NCBI RefSeq assembly: GCF_000730625.1
Contig: NZ_BBIT01000014.1
Span: 186,001-250,000 of the forward strand
Source of the DNA: Pseudomonas oryzihabitans NBRC 102199
GTDB lineage: Bacteria; Pseudomonadota; Gammaproteobacteria; Pseudomonadales; Pseudomonadaceae
DNA length: 64,000 bases
Reading direction: 5' to 3'
Position 1 is the first letter of the stretch, and the number at the start of each line of letters is the position of its first letter. This document shows, piece after piece, positions 28,541-37,849 of this stretch. The translations under genes were made by a program, and so were the position numbers. The notes under the pieces are model-generated. The model ran no database searches. It was not told the origin of the DNA and was given only the letters and a program-made list of their open reading frames with translations.

Positions 28541-28656
28541 GAACGGTGCCCCGTCCGGGGCGTCGCTCCGGCGCCTGCCGACCGGGGCTCTGTCATCAAA
28601 GGTTCATCCGGACCTGCTAACAGAGCCCTGATGTCGCGTTCCCTCCGCAGGTAGCC

Positions 28657-29664
28657 ATGACCAATACGCTGATCCCCCTGCATCCGGCCGCCGAACGGCT
28701 GGGGCTGCTCTACGCCTATCATTTCACCTCCGGCCAGCCGGGCCGGGCCCTGACCATGGCGCCGGAAGATCCCTGGGAGGCGGAAGAGGGCGGATTTCGC
28801 TGGCTGCACTTCAACCTGGCCCACGCCGCCGCCGAGCGCTGGATGCGCGAGCACCTGGGGCTGCCCGAGGAATTCTTCGAATCCTTGCATGCCGGTTCCC
28901 ACTCGACCCGCCTGGAACCGGCCGACGACACCCTGCTCGGGGTGGTGAACGACGTGACCCTCGCCTACGGCCAGGTCTCGGTGGACGTCGCCACCCTCTG
29001 GGCCTGCGCCCGCCCGGGGCTGCTGGTGACCGCCCGGGCCCAGCCACTGCGTTCGGTGGATCGCCTGCGCCACGCGGTACGCCGCGGCGAGGGCTTCGGC
29101 TCGACCCTGGAGCTGCTGGTGCACCTCCTGCGCGACCAGGCCGACGTACTGACCGGCATCATCCGCGACACCACGGTCAAGGTGGATGCCATCGAGGATC
29201 GCCTGCTGTCCCAGCGGCTGTCCGCCAGTCGCGCCGAACTGGGCAGCCTGAGACGCGCCCTGGTCCGGCTGCAACGGCTGCTGGCCCTGGAGCCGGGTTC
29301 CCTGCTGCGGCTGCTCAACCGGCCGCCGGCCTGGCTGCGCCGCGACGACATCCAGACCCTGCGCGAGGCCACCGAGGAATTCGACCGGGTGCTGGACGAC
29401 CTCGCCGCCCTGGTGGAGCGGCTCAAGCTGTTGCAGGAAGAGATCGCCGCCGCCTCCGCCGAGCAGACCAACCGCACCCTGTTCACCCTGACCCTGGTCA
29501 CGGTGCTGGCCCTGCCGATCAACATCATCGCCGGCTTCTTCGGCATGAACGTCGGCGGTATCCCGCTGGCCGATTCGCCCCATGGTTTCTGGATCCTGGT
29601 GGCGCTGGTGGCGACCTTCACGGTGCTGGCCGGCACCCTGGCCTTTCGCAAGCGAGGCGACTGA
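28657..29664 (+). CDS. zntB: ZntB/CorA-family metal transporter
   Basis: A 335-residue membrane protein of the CorA superfamily. A long cytoplasmic N-terminal domain of helices (funnel) leads to two C-terminal membrane helices; the signature after the first helix is GMNVGGIP, the form typical of ZntB. ZntB moves Zn2+ across the inner membrane. The choice of metal rests on the GMN context only. Confidence 0.8.
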   Translation: MTNTLIPLHPAAERLGLLYAYHFTSGQPGRALTMAPEDPWEAEEGGFRWLHFNLAHAAAERWMREHLGLPEEFFESLHAGSHSTRLEPADDTLLGVVNDVTLAYGQVSVDVATLWACARPGLLVTARAQPLRSVDRLRHAVRRGEGFGSTLELLVHLLRDQADVLTGIIRDTTVKVDAIEDRLLSQRLSASRAELGSLRRALVRLQRLLALEPGSLLRLLNRPPAWLRRDDIQTLREATEEFDRVLDDLAALVERLKLLQEEIAAASAEQTNRTLFTLTLVTVLALPINIIAGFFGMNVGGIPLADSPHGFWILVALVATFTVLAGTLAFRKRGD

Positions 29665-29694
29665 CCGGCTGCGTGCAACCCCTGGGGGCGCTCC

Positions 29695-29727
29695 GCGGTC
29701 TCTAGGAGAACCGTTACTGGAGACCGC
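29695..29727 (+). promoter_or_regulatory. Leader hairpin covering the cbpA ribosome binding site
   Basis: GCGGTCTC (29695-29702) pairs perfectly with GAGACCGC (29720-29727) around a 17-base loop. The 3' arm contains most of the GGAG (29719-29722) ribosome site of cbpA, whose ATG is at 29729. A competing fold pairs CGGTCTC (29696-29702) with GAGAACCG (29706-29713), with one bulge, and would free GGAG. This is consistent with translation control, perhaps by temperature. Confidence 0.45.
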
Positions 29728-29728
29728 A

Positions 29729-30673
29729 ATGGACTTCAAGGACTACTACGAGGTGCTCGGCGTCGCTCCCGACGTCGACGACAAGACCCTCAAGACCGCC
29801 TATCGCAAGCTGGCGCGCAAGTACCACCCCGATGTGAGCAAGGAGGCCGATGCCGAGGCCCGCTTCAAGGAGGTGGCCGAGGCCTATGACGTCCTGCGCG
29901 ATCCGCACAAGCGCGCCGAGTACGACCAGGTACGCCTCTACCAGCAGCAGGGCGAGCGCTTCCAAGTGCCGCCGGACTGGCAGCCGGGTTCAGGCGATGA
30001 CTACAGCGATCCCCATGCCGGCTTCGGCGCGGACTACTCCGACTTCTTCGAATCCCTGTTCGGTGCTGCCGGGCGCTCGCAGCAGGGCGGTTTCGCCCGC
30101 CGGGGTCGTGACATCGAGCTGGAGCTGCCGCTGTTTCTCGAAGAGAGCCAGGCGGGCAGCACCAAGCCGCTGAGCTTTACGCTGCCGCAGCGCGACGAGC
30201 TGGGCCGCCGCGTCGGCGAGACCACCAAGACCCTCAACGTCAAGATTCCCGCCGGCAGCACCGACGGCGAACGTATCCGCCTGAAAGGCCAGGGCGAGCC
30301 GGGCGTCGGCGGCGCGGAGGCGGGGGATCTCTACCTGGTCATCCGCCTGGTGCCCCATCCGCTGTTCGACGTGGACGGCCAGGATCTGGTGGTCAGCGTC
30401 CCGCTCGCCCCCTGGGAAGCCGCCCTGGGCGCCAAGGTGCAGGTGCCGACGCTGGATGGACAGATCATGCTCAGTATCCCGCCCGGCAGCCAGAACGGTG
30501 CGCGGTTGCGGGTGCGCGGCAAGGGCCTGGCCGGCAAGGCGGGGCAGGGCGATCTGCATGCCCTGCTCAAGGTGGTGATGCCGCCCAGGGGCGATGAAGA
30601 AACCCAGGCGCTGTGGCGCCAACTGGCCGAGCGGGCGGCCTTCGATCCCCGCCGCAACTGGAGGAAAGTCTGA
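29729..30673 (+). CDS. cbpA: Curved DNA-binding DnaJ-like co-chaperone CbpA
   Basis: A 314-residue type II J-protein: J domain at 1-70 with HPD at 33-35, a Gly/Phe-poor linker, then two C-terminal substrate domains ([16 protein letters not shown], then [18 protein letters not shown]). No zinc finger is present, as in CbpA. It stimulates DnaK and binds curved DNA in the nucleoid. The ATG at 29729 begins the J domain. The stop overlaps cbpM by one base. Confidence 0.95.
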   Translation: MDFKDYYEVLGVAPDVDDKTLKTAYRKLARKYHPDVSKEADAEARFKEVAEAYDVLRDPHKRAEYDQVRLYQQQGERFQVPPDWQPGSGDDYSDPHAGFGADYSDFFESLFGAAGRSQQGGFARRGRDIELELPLFLEESQAGSTKPLSFTLPQRDELGRRVGETTKTLNVKIPAGSTDGERIRLKGQGEPGVGGAEAGDLYLVIRLVPHPLFDVDGQDLVVSVPLAPWEAALGAKVQVPTLDGQIMLSIPPGSQNGARLRVRGKGLAGKAGQGDLHALLKVVMPPRGDEETQALWRQLAERAAFDPRRNWRKV

Positions 30674-30993
30674 TGAGCAGTCTGATCGTCCTGCAGGAAT
30701 TCTGCGTGCTCTGCGAGGTGAGCGAGCCCGTGGTGGTAGAGATCGTCGAGCACGGCATCCTGGCACCCCAACGGGGCAAGCGTCCGGCCGAGTGGCACTT
30801 CGATACCGGCGCCCTGCACCGCGCCCGCCGCGCCGTGCGCCTGAGGCGCGAGCTGGAACTGGATTGGGCCGCCACCGCCCTGGCCCTGCACCTGCTGGAT
30901 GAGGTGGAAGAACTGCGACGGGAAAACCAGCGCCTGCGCCAGCGCCTGGCGCGCTTCGCCGGTGAAATGCGAGACGTGGGAGCCGATTCGTAG
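30673..30993 (+). CDS. cbpM: Chaperone modulator CbpM
   Basis: A 106-residue MerR-like protein that binds the J domain of CbpA and blocks both its co-chaperone and DNA-binding activity. The helix-turn-helix-like core is FCVLCEVSEPVVVEIVEHGI followed by GKRPAEWHFDTGALHRARRA, and the C-terminal helix (70-100) is a coiled coil rich in Arg and Leu. The ATG overlaps the cbpA stop (TGATG), which couples modulator to target. Confidence 0.92.
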   Translation: MSSLIVLQEFCVLCEVSEPVVVEIVEHGILAPQRGKRPAEWHFDTGALHRARRAVRLRRELELDWAATALALHLLDEVEELRRENQRLRQRLARFAGEMRDVGADS

Positions 30994-31294
30994 GGTGGAA
31001 AACCGCGCAGCGTTTTCCACGCGCGTCGCCTATTCGCAGGGCACTGGAAAAGGCTGCGCCGTTTTCCACGCTACGGGCTGCAATAGGTTGGGCTTCGCTG
31101 CGCTCAACCCAACCTACGGAATGTCCATCTGCATCGGATATCCCCCTCTCCCTCCGGGAGAGGGCTGGGGTGAGGGAAGCCAGGTAGCGCCGGTAATGGC
31201 CGCGATGTTGTAGGGTGGAAAACCGCGCAGCGTTTTCCACGCGCCTTGCCCATACGCAGGACAGTGGAAAAGGCTGTGCCGTTTTCCACGCTAC
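30990..31294. repeat. Composite repeat region between cbpM and the AIM24-like gene
   Basis: The 319-base gap is mostly repeats. Two direct copies of an 84-base module beginning GTAGGGTGGAAAACCGCGCA and ending in TTTTCCACGCTA lie at 30990-31073 and 31210-31294. Between them are the palindrome GGTTGGGCTTCGCTGCGCTC... (31086-31114) and a CCCCCTCTCCCTCC...GGTGAGGG element (31142-31175). The first copy overlaps the cbpM stop. No gene is visible inside. Confidence 0.8.
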
Positions 31295-31312
31295 ACCAGG
31301 AGTCCCACGGCC

Positions 31313-32056
31313 ATGCCCAGCCATATTCTCGACCATCGCATCCTCGGCGAATCCCTGCAGGCGGTGGAAATCGGCCTCGATCCGGGCGAGACGGTGATCG
31401 CCGAGGCCGGTGCCATGACCTACATGGAGGCCGACGTAGCTTTCACCGCGCGCATGGGCGATGGCTCCGCTGGCTTGCTCGGCAAGCTGTGGGGCGCCGG
31501 CAAGCGGATGCTCGGCGGCGAGTCGCTGTTCATGACCCATTTCACCAACGACGGCCGCGAGAAGCGCCACGTCGCCTTTGCCGCGCCCTATCCGGGGCAG
31601 GTGGTACCCCTGGACCTCGCCGCCCTGGGCGGCGCCCTGTTCTGCCAGCGCGATTCCTTTCTCTGCGCGGCCAAGGGCACCCGCATCGGCGTGGCTTTCA
31701 CCCGCCGCCTGGGCGCCGGTTTCTTCGGCGGCGAGGGCTTCATCCTGCAGCGGCTGGAGGGCGATGGCATGGCTTTCGTACATGCCGGCGGCACGGTGAT
31801 CCGCAAGGAGCTGAGGGGCGAGACCCTGCGCCTGGACACCGGGTGCCTGGTGGGTTTCACCAGCGGCATCGACTACAACATCAAGCTGGCGGGTGGCCTG
31901 CGCAGCATGCTGTTCGGCGGTGAAGGCCTGGTGCTGGCGACCCTGAGCGGCCACGGCACGGTGTGGATCCAGACCTTGCCCTTTTCGCGGTTAGCTGGCC
32001 GGGTCCAGGCCGCGGCCGGCGGCGGCGTCGGTGAACGCCGTGCCGGTGGCGACTGA
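31313..32056 (+). CDS. AIM24 / TIGR00266 family protein
   Basis: A 247-residue beta-rich protein of the AIM24 superfamily: early block [25 protein letters not shown] (17-41), Gly-rich loops around [20 protein letters not shown] and the later [14 protein letters not shown]. The fold is a double-stranded beta helix-like trimer in known members; in bacteria the role is unknown, while yeast AIM24 organises mitochondrial inner membrane complexes. It stands alone and ends facing a gene of the opposite strand. Confidence 0.8.
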   Translation: MPSHILDHRILGESLQAVEIGLDPGETVIAEAGAMTYMEADVAFTARMGDGSAGLLGKLWGAGKRMLGGESLFMTHFTNDGREKRHVAFAAPYPGQVVPLDLAALGGALFCQRDSFLCAAKGTRIGVAFTRRLGAGFFGGEGFILQRLEGDGMAFVHAGGTVIRKELRGETLRLDTGCLVGFTSGIDYNIKLAGGLRSMLFGGEGLVLATLSGHGTVWIQTLPFSRLAGRVQAAAGGGVGERRAGGD

Positions 32057-32069
32057 TCTTTCGCCTGCC

Positions 32070-32966
32070 CTAGGCCCGCTGCAAGGCGCTCTGGGGCGCC
32101 ATGCGCTCCAGCCAGTCGCGCCAGCGCACCCGGCTGTCGTGGACCAGCCAGCCGTCCTGGCGGGCGAAGCTTTCCGACAGCCAGAGGCCGCGGGTCGACA
32201 CCGGCAGGCGCTGGCCGGCGGACAGGGTATAGAGCTCGCCGGTGGGCTTGCCGTCGTCCAGGGCGACCAGATAGAGATCCGGGCGTTGCCGGGCCAGGCG
32301 CGCCAGCAACTGGCCGTTCTCGATCTTCTCGTCGACGTGGAACAGACTCGGCGCCTTGCACTCCTTGGGCAGCTCCAGCAGCAGGTCATAGACCAGTTGC
32401 AGCGAGGCGGTGGGGGTGTGCACATAGGCGCGTGGGCGTTCCAGCAGCGCCAGACTGCCGCAGCGCACTGGCCGCGCCGCGCCTGAACGCGGGGTCAGGC
32501 GAAAGGCCACGTCCTCGCGATAGGGCAGGGCCGGGGCATAGGGCGTCGGCAGCCAGGTGTCGGCGAAGCGTCCCGCCAGCCAGCCGCGCGGCGTCTCGAT
32601 CAGGCACTCCTCGGCCACCTCCTGGACGGCGGTGAGCAGCGGCAGCGCCAGTTCGTGGGTCGGGATGTAACCGGAGATCAGCTTGAGCACCACGTCGCCC
32701 CGATCGGGCCGGCGCTGGCGCACCAGCAGCCAGTGATCCTGGCCCTGCCAGTTCAGCGTCAGGCGTACCGAGACCCCCAGATTGGCGAGCCTGGCGCTGA
32801 AGTGCTGGGCATCGTCGATCTCGATGGGCTTGCGCCGCTCCAGCATCTCGCTGAAATTCAGGGGTTGGCCGAGGGCCTGGTAGGTGAGGCCGTCATGGTT
32901 GGCCTCGACCGAAAGGGGCAGGGTCTTGAACGCCTTGGGATTGTGGCGGGCGATGAGCTGGGGCAT
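32070..32966 (-). CDS. Uncharacterised protein with a degenerate Nudix-like box
   Basis: A 298-residue soluble protein with no signal peptide or membrane helix. I cannot name its family. Near residues 85-108 there is a Nudix-like pattern: SGYIPTHELALPLLTAVQ then EVAEECLIE. The G-x5-E spacing and the xExxEE core are kept, but Arg is Gln, the spacing is two residues longer and the final Gly is missing, so Nudix catalysis is doubtful. The ATG at 32966 follows AGGAG. It faces the AIM24-like gene tail to tail and precedes no obvious operon partner. Confidence 0.6.
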   Translation of the reverse strand: MPQLIARHNPKAFKTLPLSVEANHDGLTYQALGQPLNFSEMLERRKPIEIDDAQHFSARLANLGVSVRLTLNWQGQDHWLLVRQRRPDRGDVVLKLISGYIPTHELALPLLTAVQEVAEECLIETPRGWLAGRFADTWLPTPYAPALPYREDVAFRLTPRSGAARPVRCGSLALLERPRAYVHTPTASLQLVYDLLLELPKECKAPSLFHVDEKIENGQLLARLARQRPDLYLVALDDGKPTGELYTLSAGQRLPVSTRGLWLSESFARQDGWLVHDSRVRWRDWLERMAPQSALQRA

Positions 32967-33066
32967 GGCCGACTCCTGTTTGTTGTATGCCGCGGACGCG
33001 CCGTCCCGGGCAAGCCGGGCGGGGCGTCCAGCGGACGAAGGCAAGGGTTCAGCGAAACGCTCTGGA

Positions 33067-33882
33067 TCAGGGCCGAGCGGTGATCACTTCGGCCAGGGTA
33101 CGGACATTATGTGACAGGTGCAGGGGATCGATAGTGCCGACTATCGCACTGCTCACCCCGGGCTCGCCAAACACCCGGGCGAAGCTGGCCCGCACCGGAT
33201 CCTGGCCGGCGCCGAGCACGGCGTGACCGCTGGCCAGGGCCTTCTTGATCAGGATGCCCTTGCCCTGGGCGGCGGCGGCCTGGATCACCGGGATCTCGGC
33301 GTCTTCGTTGAGGTTGAAGGTGACCATGGCGCAATCGCCGGCTTCCAGGGCTTTCAGGCCGCCGGCGACGGTCTTGCCGGAAAAGCCGAAGGCGCGGATC
33401 AGCCCCTCGCGCTTGAGCTCGGCCAAGGTCTCGTAGCAGCCGCTGTCCTGGAGGATGGCCAGGTCGTTGCCATCGGAGTGCACCAGCACCAGGTCCAGCC
33501 AGTCGGTTTCCAGGCGTTGCAGGCTGCGTTCCACCGAGCGGCGGGTGTGGGCCGGACTGAAGTCGAAGCTGGACAGGCCATCTTCGAATTCCTCCCCGAC
33601 CTTGCTGGCGATCACCCAGTGCTGGCGCTGGCCACGCAAGAGCGGACCCAGGCGTTCCTCGCTGCGGCCATAGGCCGGGGCGGTGTCCAGCAGATTGATC
33701 CCCAGTTCGCGGGCAAGACTCAGCAGGTCCGCGGCGCTGCGGTCGTCGGGGATGGTGAAGCCATTGGGATACTTCACGCCCTGGTCCCGCCCGAACTTGA
33801 CCGTGCCCAGACCCAGCGGGGAGATCTCGAGACCGGTGCTGCCCAGCGGACGCTGCAGACCGTGTAGGGTGCGCAGACTCAT
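33067..33882 (-). CDS. Aldo/keto reductase
   Basis: A 271-residue TIM-barrel NADPH oxidoreductase. The catalytic tetrad is visible: Asp in INLLDTAPAYG, Tyr in the same block, Lys in WVIASKVGEE and His in LVLVHSDGND. The start overlaps the stop of the FAD oxidoreductase by 4 bases (33879-33882), so translation is coupled. The physiological substrate is unknown. Confidence 0.88.
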   Translation of the reverse strand: MSLRTLHGLQRPLGSTGLEISPLGLGTVKFGRDQGVKYPNGFTIPDDRSAADLLSLARELGINLLDTAPAYGRSEERLGPLLRGQRQHWVIASKVGEEFEDGLSSFDFSPAHTRRSVERSLQRLETDWLDLVLVHSDGNDLAILQDSGCYETLAELKREGLIRAFGFSGKTVAGGLKALEAGDCAMVTFNLNEDAEIPVIQAAAAQGKGILIKKALASGHAVLGAGQDPVRASFARVFGEPGVSSAIVGTIDPLHLSHNVRTLAEVITARP

Positions 33883-35054
33883 GGCAACAGCTCCTCCCAG
33901 AAGGGCGCGGCCACCGGCGGTTGCGGATGGGCGGGCAGGGCGGGGTGCTGTCCCGGCGCGATGCCATCGCGGTCGAGATTGGCCAGGACGCGGTCGGCCA
34001 GGTCGGGCGACAGGGCCAGCTTGGTCGGCCAGCCCACCAGCAGACGACCTTCCTCGGCGAGAAAGGCATTGTCCGGACGCACCAGTCCGGATTGCGCCGG
34101 CTCGGCGCGATCCACGCGCAGGGTCGCCCAGCGCGCGCCGGCGAAGTCGATCCAGGGCAGCAGGCGCTGCAACTCCTCGCGCGCCGCGGCGATCTGCGCC
34201 TGGGGTTCGCGCGCCACGCCCTCGGCTTCGGCCAGGTCGCCACCCAGGTACCACAGCCACTGGCCGTCGGCGGTGGGGTGGCTGGTGATGGTCACCCGCG
34301 GCTTGGGGCCGCCGCCCAGGCAGTGGGCATAGAGGGGTTTGAGCATGGGGCCCTTGACCACCACCATGTGCAGCGGGCGGCGCTGCATGGCCGGTTGTTC
34401 GAGACCGAGGGCCTGGAGCAGATCGGCCATGCCGGCGCCGGCGGTGAGCACGATGCGGCGGGCGCGAATGGGCTGGCCGTCCACCACCAGGCCGGTCAGT
34501 TCGCCGGCTTCGCGCAGCGGTTGCAGCTCATGCCCGGCCAGCAGGCTGTCGCCGGCCAGCTCGGCCAGGCGCGCGACCAGGCTGGGCACGTCCAGCACCA
34601 GTTCGGCCAGGCGATAGACCTTGCCCTTGAAGGCGTGGTCGCGCAGGGCGGGTGGCAGTTCGTCGCCCTTGACGGCATCCACCCGGCCGCGCACCGCCTT
34701 GCTGGCAAAAAAGCTGGTGAGGTTGCCGGCCAGGCTGCCCGGCGACCAGAGGTAATGGGCTTCGGAGAGCAGGCGCACGCTGGAAAGGTCCAGCTCGCCG
34801 CTGCCGGCCAGGCTCTCGCGCCAGCGCCGCGGCATGTCGGCGATGGCCTCGGAGGCACCGGTGAGCATCCCGGTCAGGGCGTACTTGGTGCCGCCATGGA
34901 TGATGCCCTGGGACTTGCCGCTCTGGCCGCCGCCCAGGGCGCCGGTCTCCACCAGCACGGTGGCGTAGCCGGCGCGTCGGAGGCGGGCGTTGAGCCAGAG
35001 GCCGGCGACGCCGCCGCCGACGATGAGGATATCGGTGGACCAGGGTTGGGACAT
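33879..35054 (-). CDS. FAD-dependent amine/glycine oxidase-like oxidoreductase (DAO family)
   Basis: A 391-residue DAO-type flavoprotein. The N-terminal FAD loop ILIVGGGVAGLWLNARLRRAG (9-29, here split) is followed by a conserved GGTKYAL region near 55 and a C-terminal VGWPTKLALSP. It resembles the glycerol-3-phosphate/D-amino-acid oxidoreductase fold without a clear assignment. It is translationally coupled to the aldo/keto reductase downstream, hinting at a two-step redox conversion. Confidence 0.82.
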   Translation of the reverse strand: MSQPWSTDILIVGGGVAGLWLNARLRRAGYATVLVETGALGGGQSGKSQGIIHGGTKYALTGMLTGASEAIADMPRRWRESLAGSGELDLSSVRLLSEAHYLWSPGSLAGNLTSFFASKAVRGRVDAVKGDELPPALRDHAFKGKVYRLAELVLDVPSLVARLAELAGDSLLAGHELQPLREAGELTGLVVDGQPIRARRIVLTAGAGMADLLQALGLEQPAMQRRPLHMVVVKGPMLKPLYAHCLGGGPKPRVTITSHPTADGQWLWYLGGDLAEAEGVAREPQAQIAAAREELQRLLPWIDFAGARWATLRVDRAEPAQSGLVRPDNAFLAEEGRLLVGWPTKLALSPDLADRVLANLDRDGIAPGQHPALPAHPQPPVAAPFWEELLP

Positions 35055-35116
35055 GAACGGCCTGCTCGGGTGATCGGCAAAGAGGGGATTTTACACGCTC
35101 CTCGCCGCCGCTGGTC

Positions 35117-35449
35117 TCAATGCCCGGTGCTGCCGGAAAACAGCTGGATCACCACCACCCCGGCGACGATCAGCCCCATGCCCAGCAGGGCCGGCAGGTC
35201 CAGCTTCTGATCGTAGAGAAAGGCCGCGGCGATGCTCACCAGCACGATGCCAAGGCCGGCCCAGATGGCGTAGGCGATGCCCACCGGGATGCTGCGCACC
35301 ACCAGGGTCAGCATCCAGAAGGCCAGCCCGTAGCCACAAACGACCAGGATCAGCGGCAGCGGCTTGCTGAAGCCGCTGATGGCCTTCATGGAGGTGGTGG
35401 CGACGACTTCGGCGGCGATGGCGATGGCCAGGTAGATGTATCCGCTCAT
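35117..35449 (-). CDS. Small multidrug resistance efflux protein (EmrE-like)
   Basis: A 110-residue four-helix exporter of the SMR family. It begins MSGYIYLAIAIAAEVVATTS with the essential Glu at position 14; SIPVGIAYAIWAGLGIVL is the family signature. EmrE-type members export quaternary cations against protons. The ATG at 35449 has AGGAGG upstream. It is divergent from a LysR gene, 83 bases between starts. Confidence 0.92.
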   Translation of the reverse strand: MSGYIYLAIAIAAEVVATTSMKAISGFSKPLPLILVVCGYGLAFWMLTLVVRSIPVGIAYAIWAGLGIVLVSIAAAFLYDQKLDLPALLGMGLIVAGVVVIQLFSGSTGH

Positions 35450-35532
35450 GGGGCTTCCTCCTGTAGAAGGCCCCATTGTGCCTTTCCGGGCGATGGGTGA
35501 AAGTTGATACCTATCTATCGGGGAGATGGGTC

Positions 35533-36417
35533 GTGCAGTGGAATCTTGAGCAGCTGGAGATCTTCGTCGGCATCGCCGAGGGCGCGAGTTTCTCGGCGAT
35601 GGCGCGGCGTCTGGGCCGGGCGCAATCGGCGATCAGCTCGGCCATCGCCCTGCTGGAGACCGATCTGGGCGTGGCGCTGTTCACGCGCAGCAACGGGCGC
35701 ACGCCGGTCATCACCGCGGCCGGTCTGGCCCTGCTGGAGGAGGCGCGCGAGGTGCTGCGCCAGTGCCAGCGGCTGGACAGCCGGGCCCAGGCCCTCTGCG
35801 CTGGACAGGAACCGCTGTTGCGCCTGGCCCTGGACGAGGCCATGCCCTACCAGCCGGTGCTCGATGCCCTGGACGCCCTGGCCGTGGCCTTTCCGCACCT
35901 GGAGGTCCAGCTCACCAGCGGCGCCCAGGGCGATGTGGCGCGCAAGCTGCTGACCGACCAGGCCGACCTCGGCCTGCTGTTTCGCCATGAGCACATGCCC
36001 GCGGCCCTGGAGCGCCAGGCCCTGGGCGATGTCGCCCAGGTCACCGCTTGCGGCGCCCAGCATCCCCTGGCGCGCCAGCAGGGCGTGGGCCGCCGCGAAC
36101 TGGCCCGTCATCGTCAGCTGCTGATCGCGCCGCTGGAGAATCCCTATCCCGGCGGCGAGCAGATCGCCCCCCAGGTCTGGCGCGCCGACAGCTTCTACCT
36201 GCTCGCCGAATTGCTGATGCGTGGCCTGGGCTGGGGCTGGCTGCCACGGCACGTGGCGCGCTATCCCACCTACCAGGGATTGCTGGCCGAACTGGCCTGC
36301 GACTGGGTACCGCCGGCCCTGGTGGTGGAACTGGCCTGGCGCCGCAACGCCGCACCGGGACCGGCGGCGCGCTGGCTGGCGCAGCGCCTGGCGGAAGAGT
36401 TGCGGGCGATCGGTTGA
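35533..36417 (+). CDS. LysR-family regulator divergent from the EmrE-like gene
   Basis: A 294-residue LysR regulator: winged helix 1-60 (VQWNLEQLEIFVGIAEGASF, RRLGRAQSAISSAIALLE) and an effector domain. The GTG at 35533 with GGAG upstream was chosen; a longer reading adds 19 residues without homology. The intergenic region holds GATACCTATC (35506-35515), a possible binding-site half pair, but this is weak. It may control the EmrE-like exporter, as is usual for this arrangement. Confidence 0.85.
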   Translation: MQWNLEQLEIFVGIAEGASFSAMARRLGRAQSAISSAIALLETDLGVALFTRSNGRTPVITAAGLALLEEAREVLRQCQRLDSRAQALCAGQEPLLRLALDEAMPYQPVLDALDALAVAFPHLEVQLTSGAQGDVARKLLTDQADLGLLFRHEHMPAALERQALGDVAQVTACGAQHPLARQQGVGRRELARHRQLLIAPLENPYPGGEQIAPQVWRADSFYLLAELLMRGLGWGWLPRHVARYPTYQGLLAELACDWVPPALVVELAWRRNAAPGPAARWLAQRLAEELRAIG

Positions 36418-36562
36418 ATCGACGTGTTGGGCTTCCAGCACTCGCCCACAACTCTTTCCAACGAACACCCATTCTGGCCAGATCCGTGGGCCAGCTTGAC
36501 CAGCGCCAGGTCGCCCGGGCTGCAATACTCGACTCATCCCTTTCCCGCCGGTGAAGATCGCC

Positions 36563-37849
36563 ATGACCACACCTCCCGCCCTCGGCCAGCGCTTTGTCTT
36601 CGTCGTCCTGGCGCTGATCTTTCTCGCCCTGCTGGTTTCGGCGGGCGTCAGGTCCACCCCCGGCGTCTTGCTCTTGCCGCTGCAGGACACCTTTGGCTGG
36701 AGTCGCGAGACGGTCTCGCTTGCCGCCGCCATCGGCATCTTTCTCTATGGCCTGGTGGGCCCCTTCGCCGCGGCCCTGATGCAGACCCTCGGCATCCGCC
36801 GCACCCTGCTCGGCGGCCTCACCCTGATCAGCCTTGCCACCGCCCTGAGCACCCTGATGCGCGAACCCTGGCATCTGGTCGCCACCTGGGGCGTGCTCAG
36901 CGGCCTGGGCACCGGTTGCGTGGCCATGGTGCTGGGCGCGGCCATCGTCAATCGCTGGTTCGTCGCCCGGCGGGGGCTGATGATGGGCCTGCTGGCGGCA
37001 AGCACCGCCACCGGCAATCTGGTCTTTCTGCCGCTGCTGGCCCATCTCGCCAGTCACGAAGGCTGGCAGACCGTGGTGCTGACCGTGGCCGTGGCCAGCG
37101 CCGCGCTGATCCCGCTGGTGGCCTGGCTGCTGCCGGAGCGGCCGGCGGATATCGGCCTGCGGCCCCATGGCGCCCCGGCGGACTACCAGGCGCCGGCTGC
37201 TACCGCACCGGGCAACCTGTTTCGCGTGACCCTCGGCACCCTGGCCATGGCCAGTCGGCGGCGCGATTTCTGGTTGCTGTTCCTGACCTTCTTCGTCTGC
37301 GGCTTCACCACCAATGGGCTGATCGGCACCCACTTCATCGCCATGGGCCATGACCACGGGCTGTCCCAGGTGCAGGCCGCCGGGATCCTCGCGCTGATGG
37401 GCATCTTCGATCTGGTAGGCACCACCGCTTCCGGCTGGCTGACCGACAGGTACGATCCGCGCCGCCTGCTGTTCGTCTACTACAGCCTGCGCGGTCTCTC
37501 GCTGATCTACCTGCCATTCTCCGGGTTCGCCCCCGAGCAGCTGCTGCTGTTCGGCATCTTCTACGGGCTGGACTGGATCGCCACCGTGCCGCCCACGGTC
37601 AAGCTGACCAACCAGAGCTTTGGCGAAAAGAGCGCGCCGGTGGTGTTCGGCTGGGTGTTCTGCGGCCACATGCTCGGCGCCGCCTGCGCGGCCTTTCTCG
37701 CCGGCGCCCTGCGCGAGCACTTCGGCTCCTACCAGGAGGCCCTGGTGCTGGCCGGCCTGACCGGCATCCTGGCGGCGCTGATGGCCCTCTGGATCGGCCG
37801 GCCGAGCGCCGCGGGTGCCGGGCGCTCGGCCGTGGCCGAGGCGGGCTAG
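36563..37849 (+). CDS. MFS transporter (monocarboxylate-like type)
   Basis: A 428-residue, 12-helix MFS protein. The N-terminal half has LLPLQDTFGWSRETVSLAAA and a long loop between helices 6 and 7 near residue 210; the pattern resembles the monocarboxylate/oxalate-formate group. The substrate is unknown. The ATG at 36563 is preferred over GTG 36551. Its stop TAG and the convergent transporter's TAG share the same CTAG (37846-37849). Confidence 0.82.
   Translation: MTTPPALGQRFVFVVLALIFLALLVSAGVRSTPGVLLLPLQDTFGWSRETVSLAAAIGIFLYGLVGPFAAALMQTLGIRRTLLGGLTLISLATALSTLMREPWHLVATWGVLSGLGTGCVAMVLGAAIVNRWFVARRGLMMGLLAASTATGNLVFLPLLAHLASHEGWQTVVLTVAVASAALIPLVAWLLPERPADIGLRPHGAPADYQAPAATAPGNLFRVTLGTLAMASRRRDFWLLFLTFFVCGFTTNGLIGTHFIAMGHDHGLSQVQAAGILALMGIFDLVGTTASGWLTDRYDPRRLLFVYYSLRGLSLIYLPFSGFAPEQLLLFGIFYGLDWIATVPPTVKLTNQSFGEKSAPVVFGWVFCGHMLGAACAAFLAGALREHFGSYQEALVLAGLTGILAALMALWIGRPSAAGAGRSAVAEAG

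Noticed and set aside
35500-35520. A LysR operator between the EmrE-like gene and the LysR gene
   Set aside because: GATACCTATC is only a short imperfect symmetry; it is not repeated and the spacing does not resemble a standard T-N11-A site.
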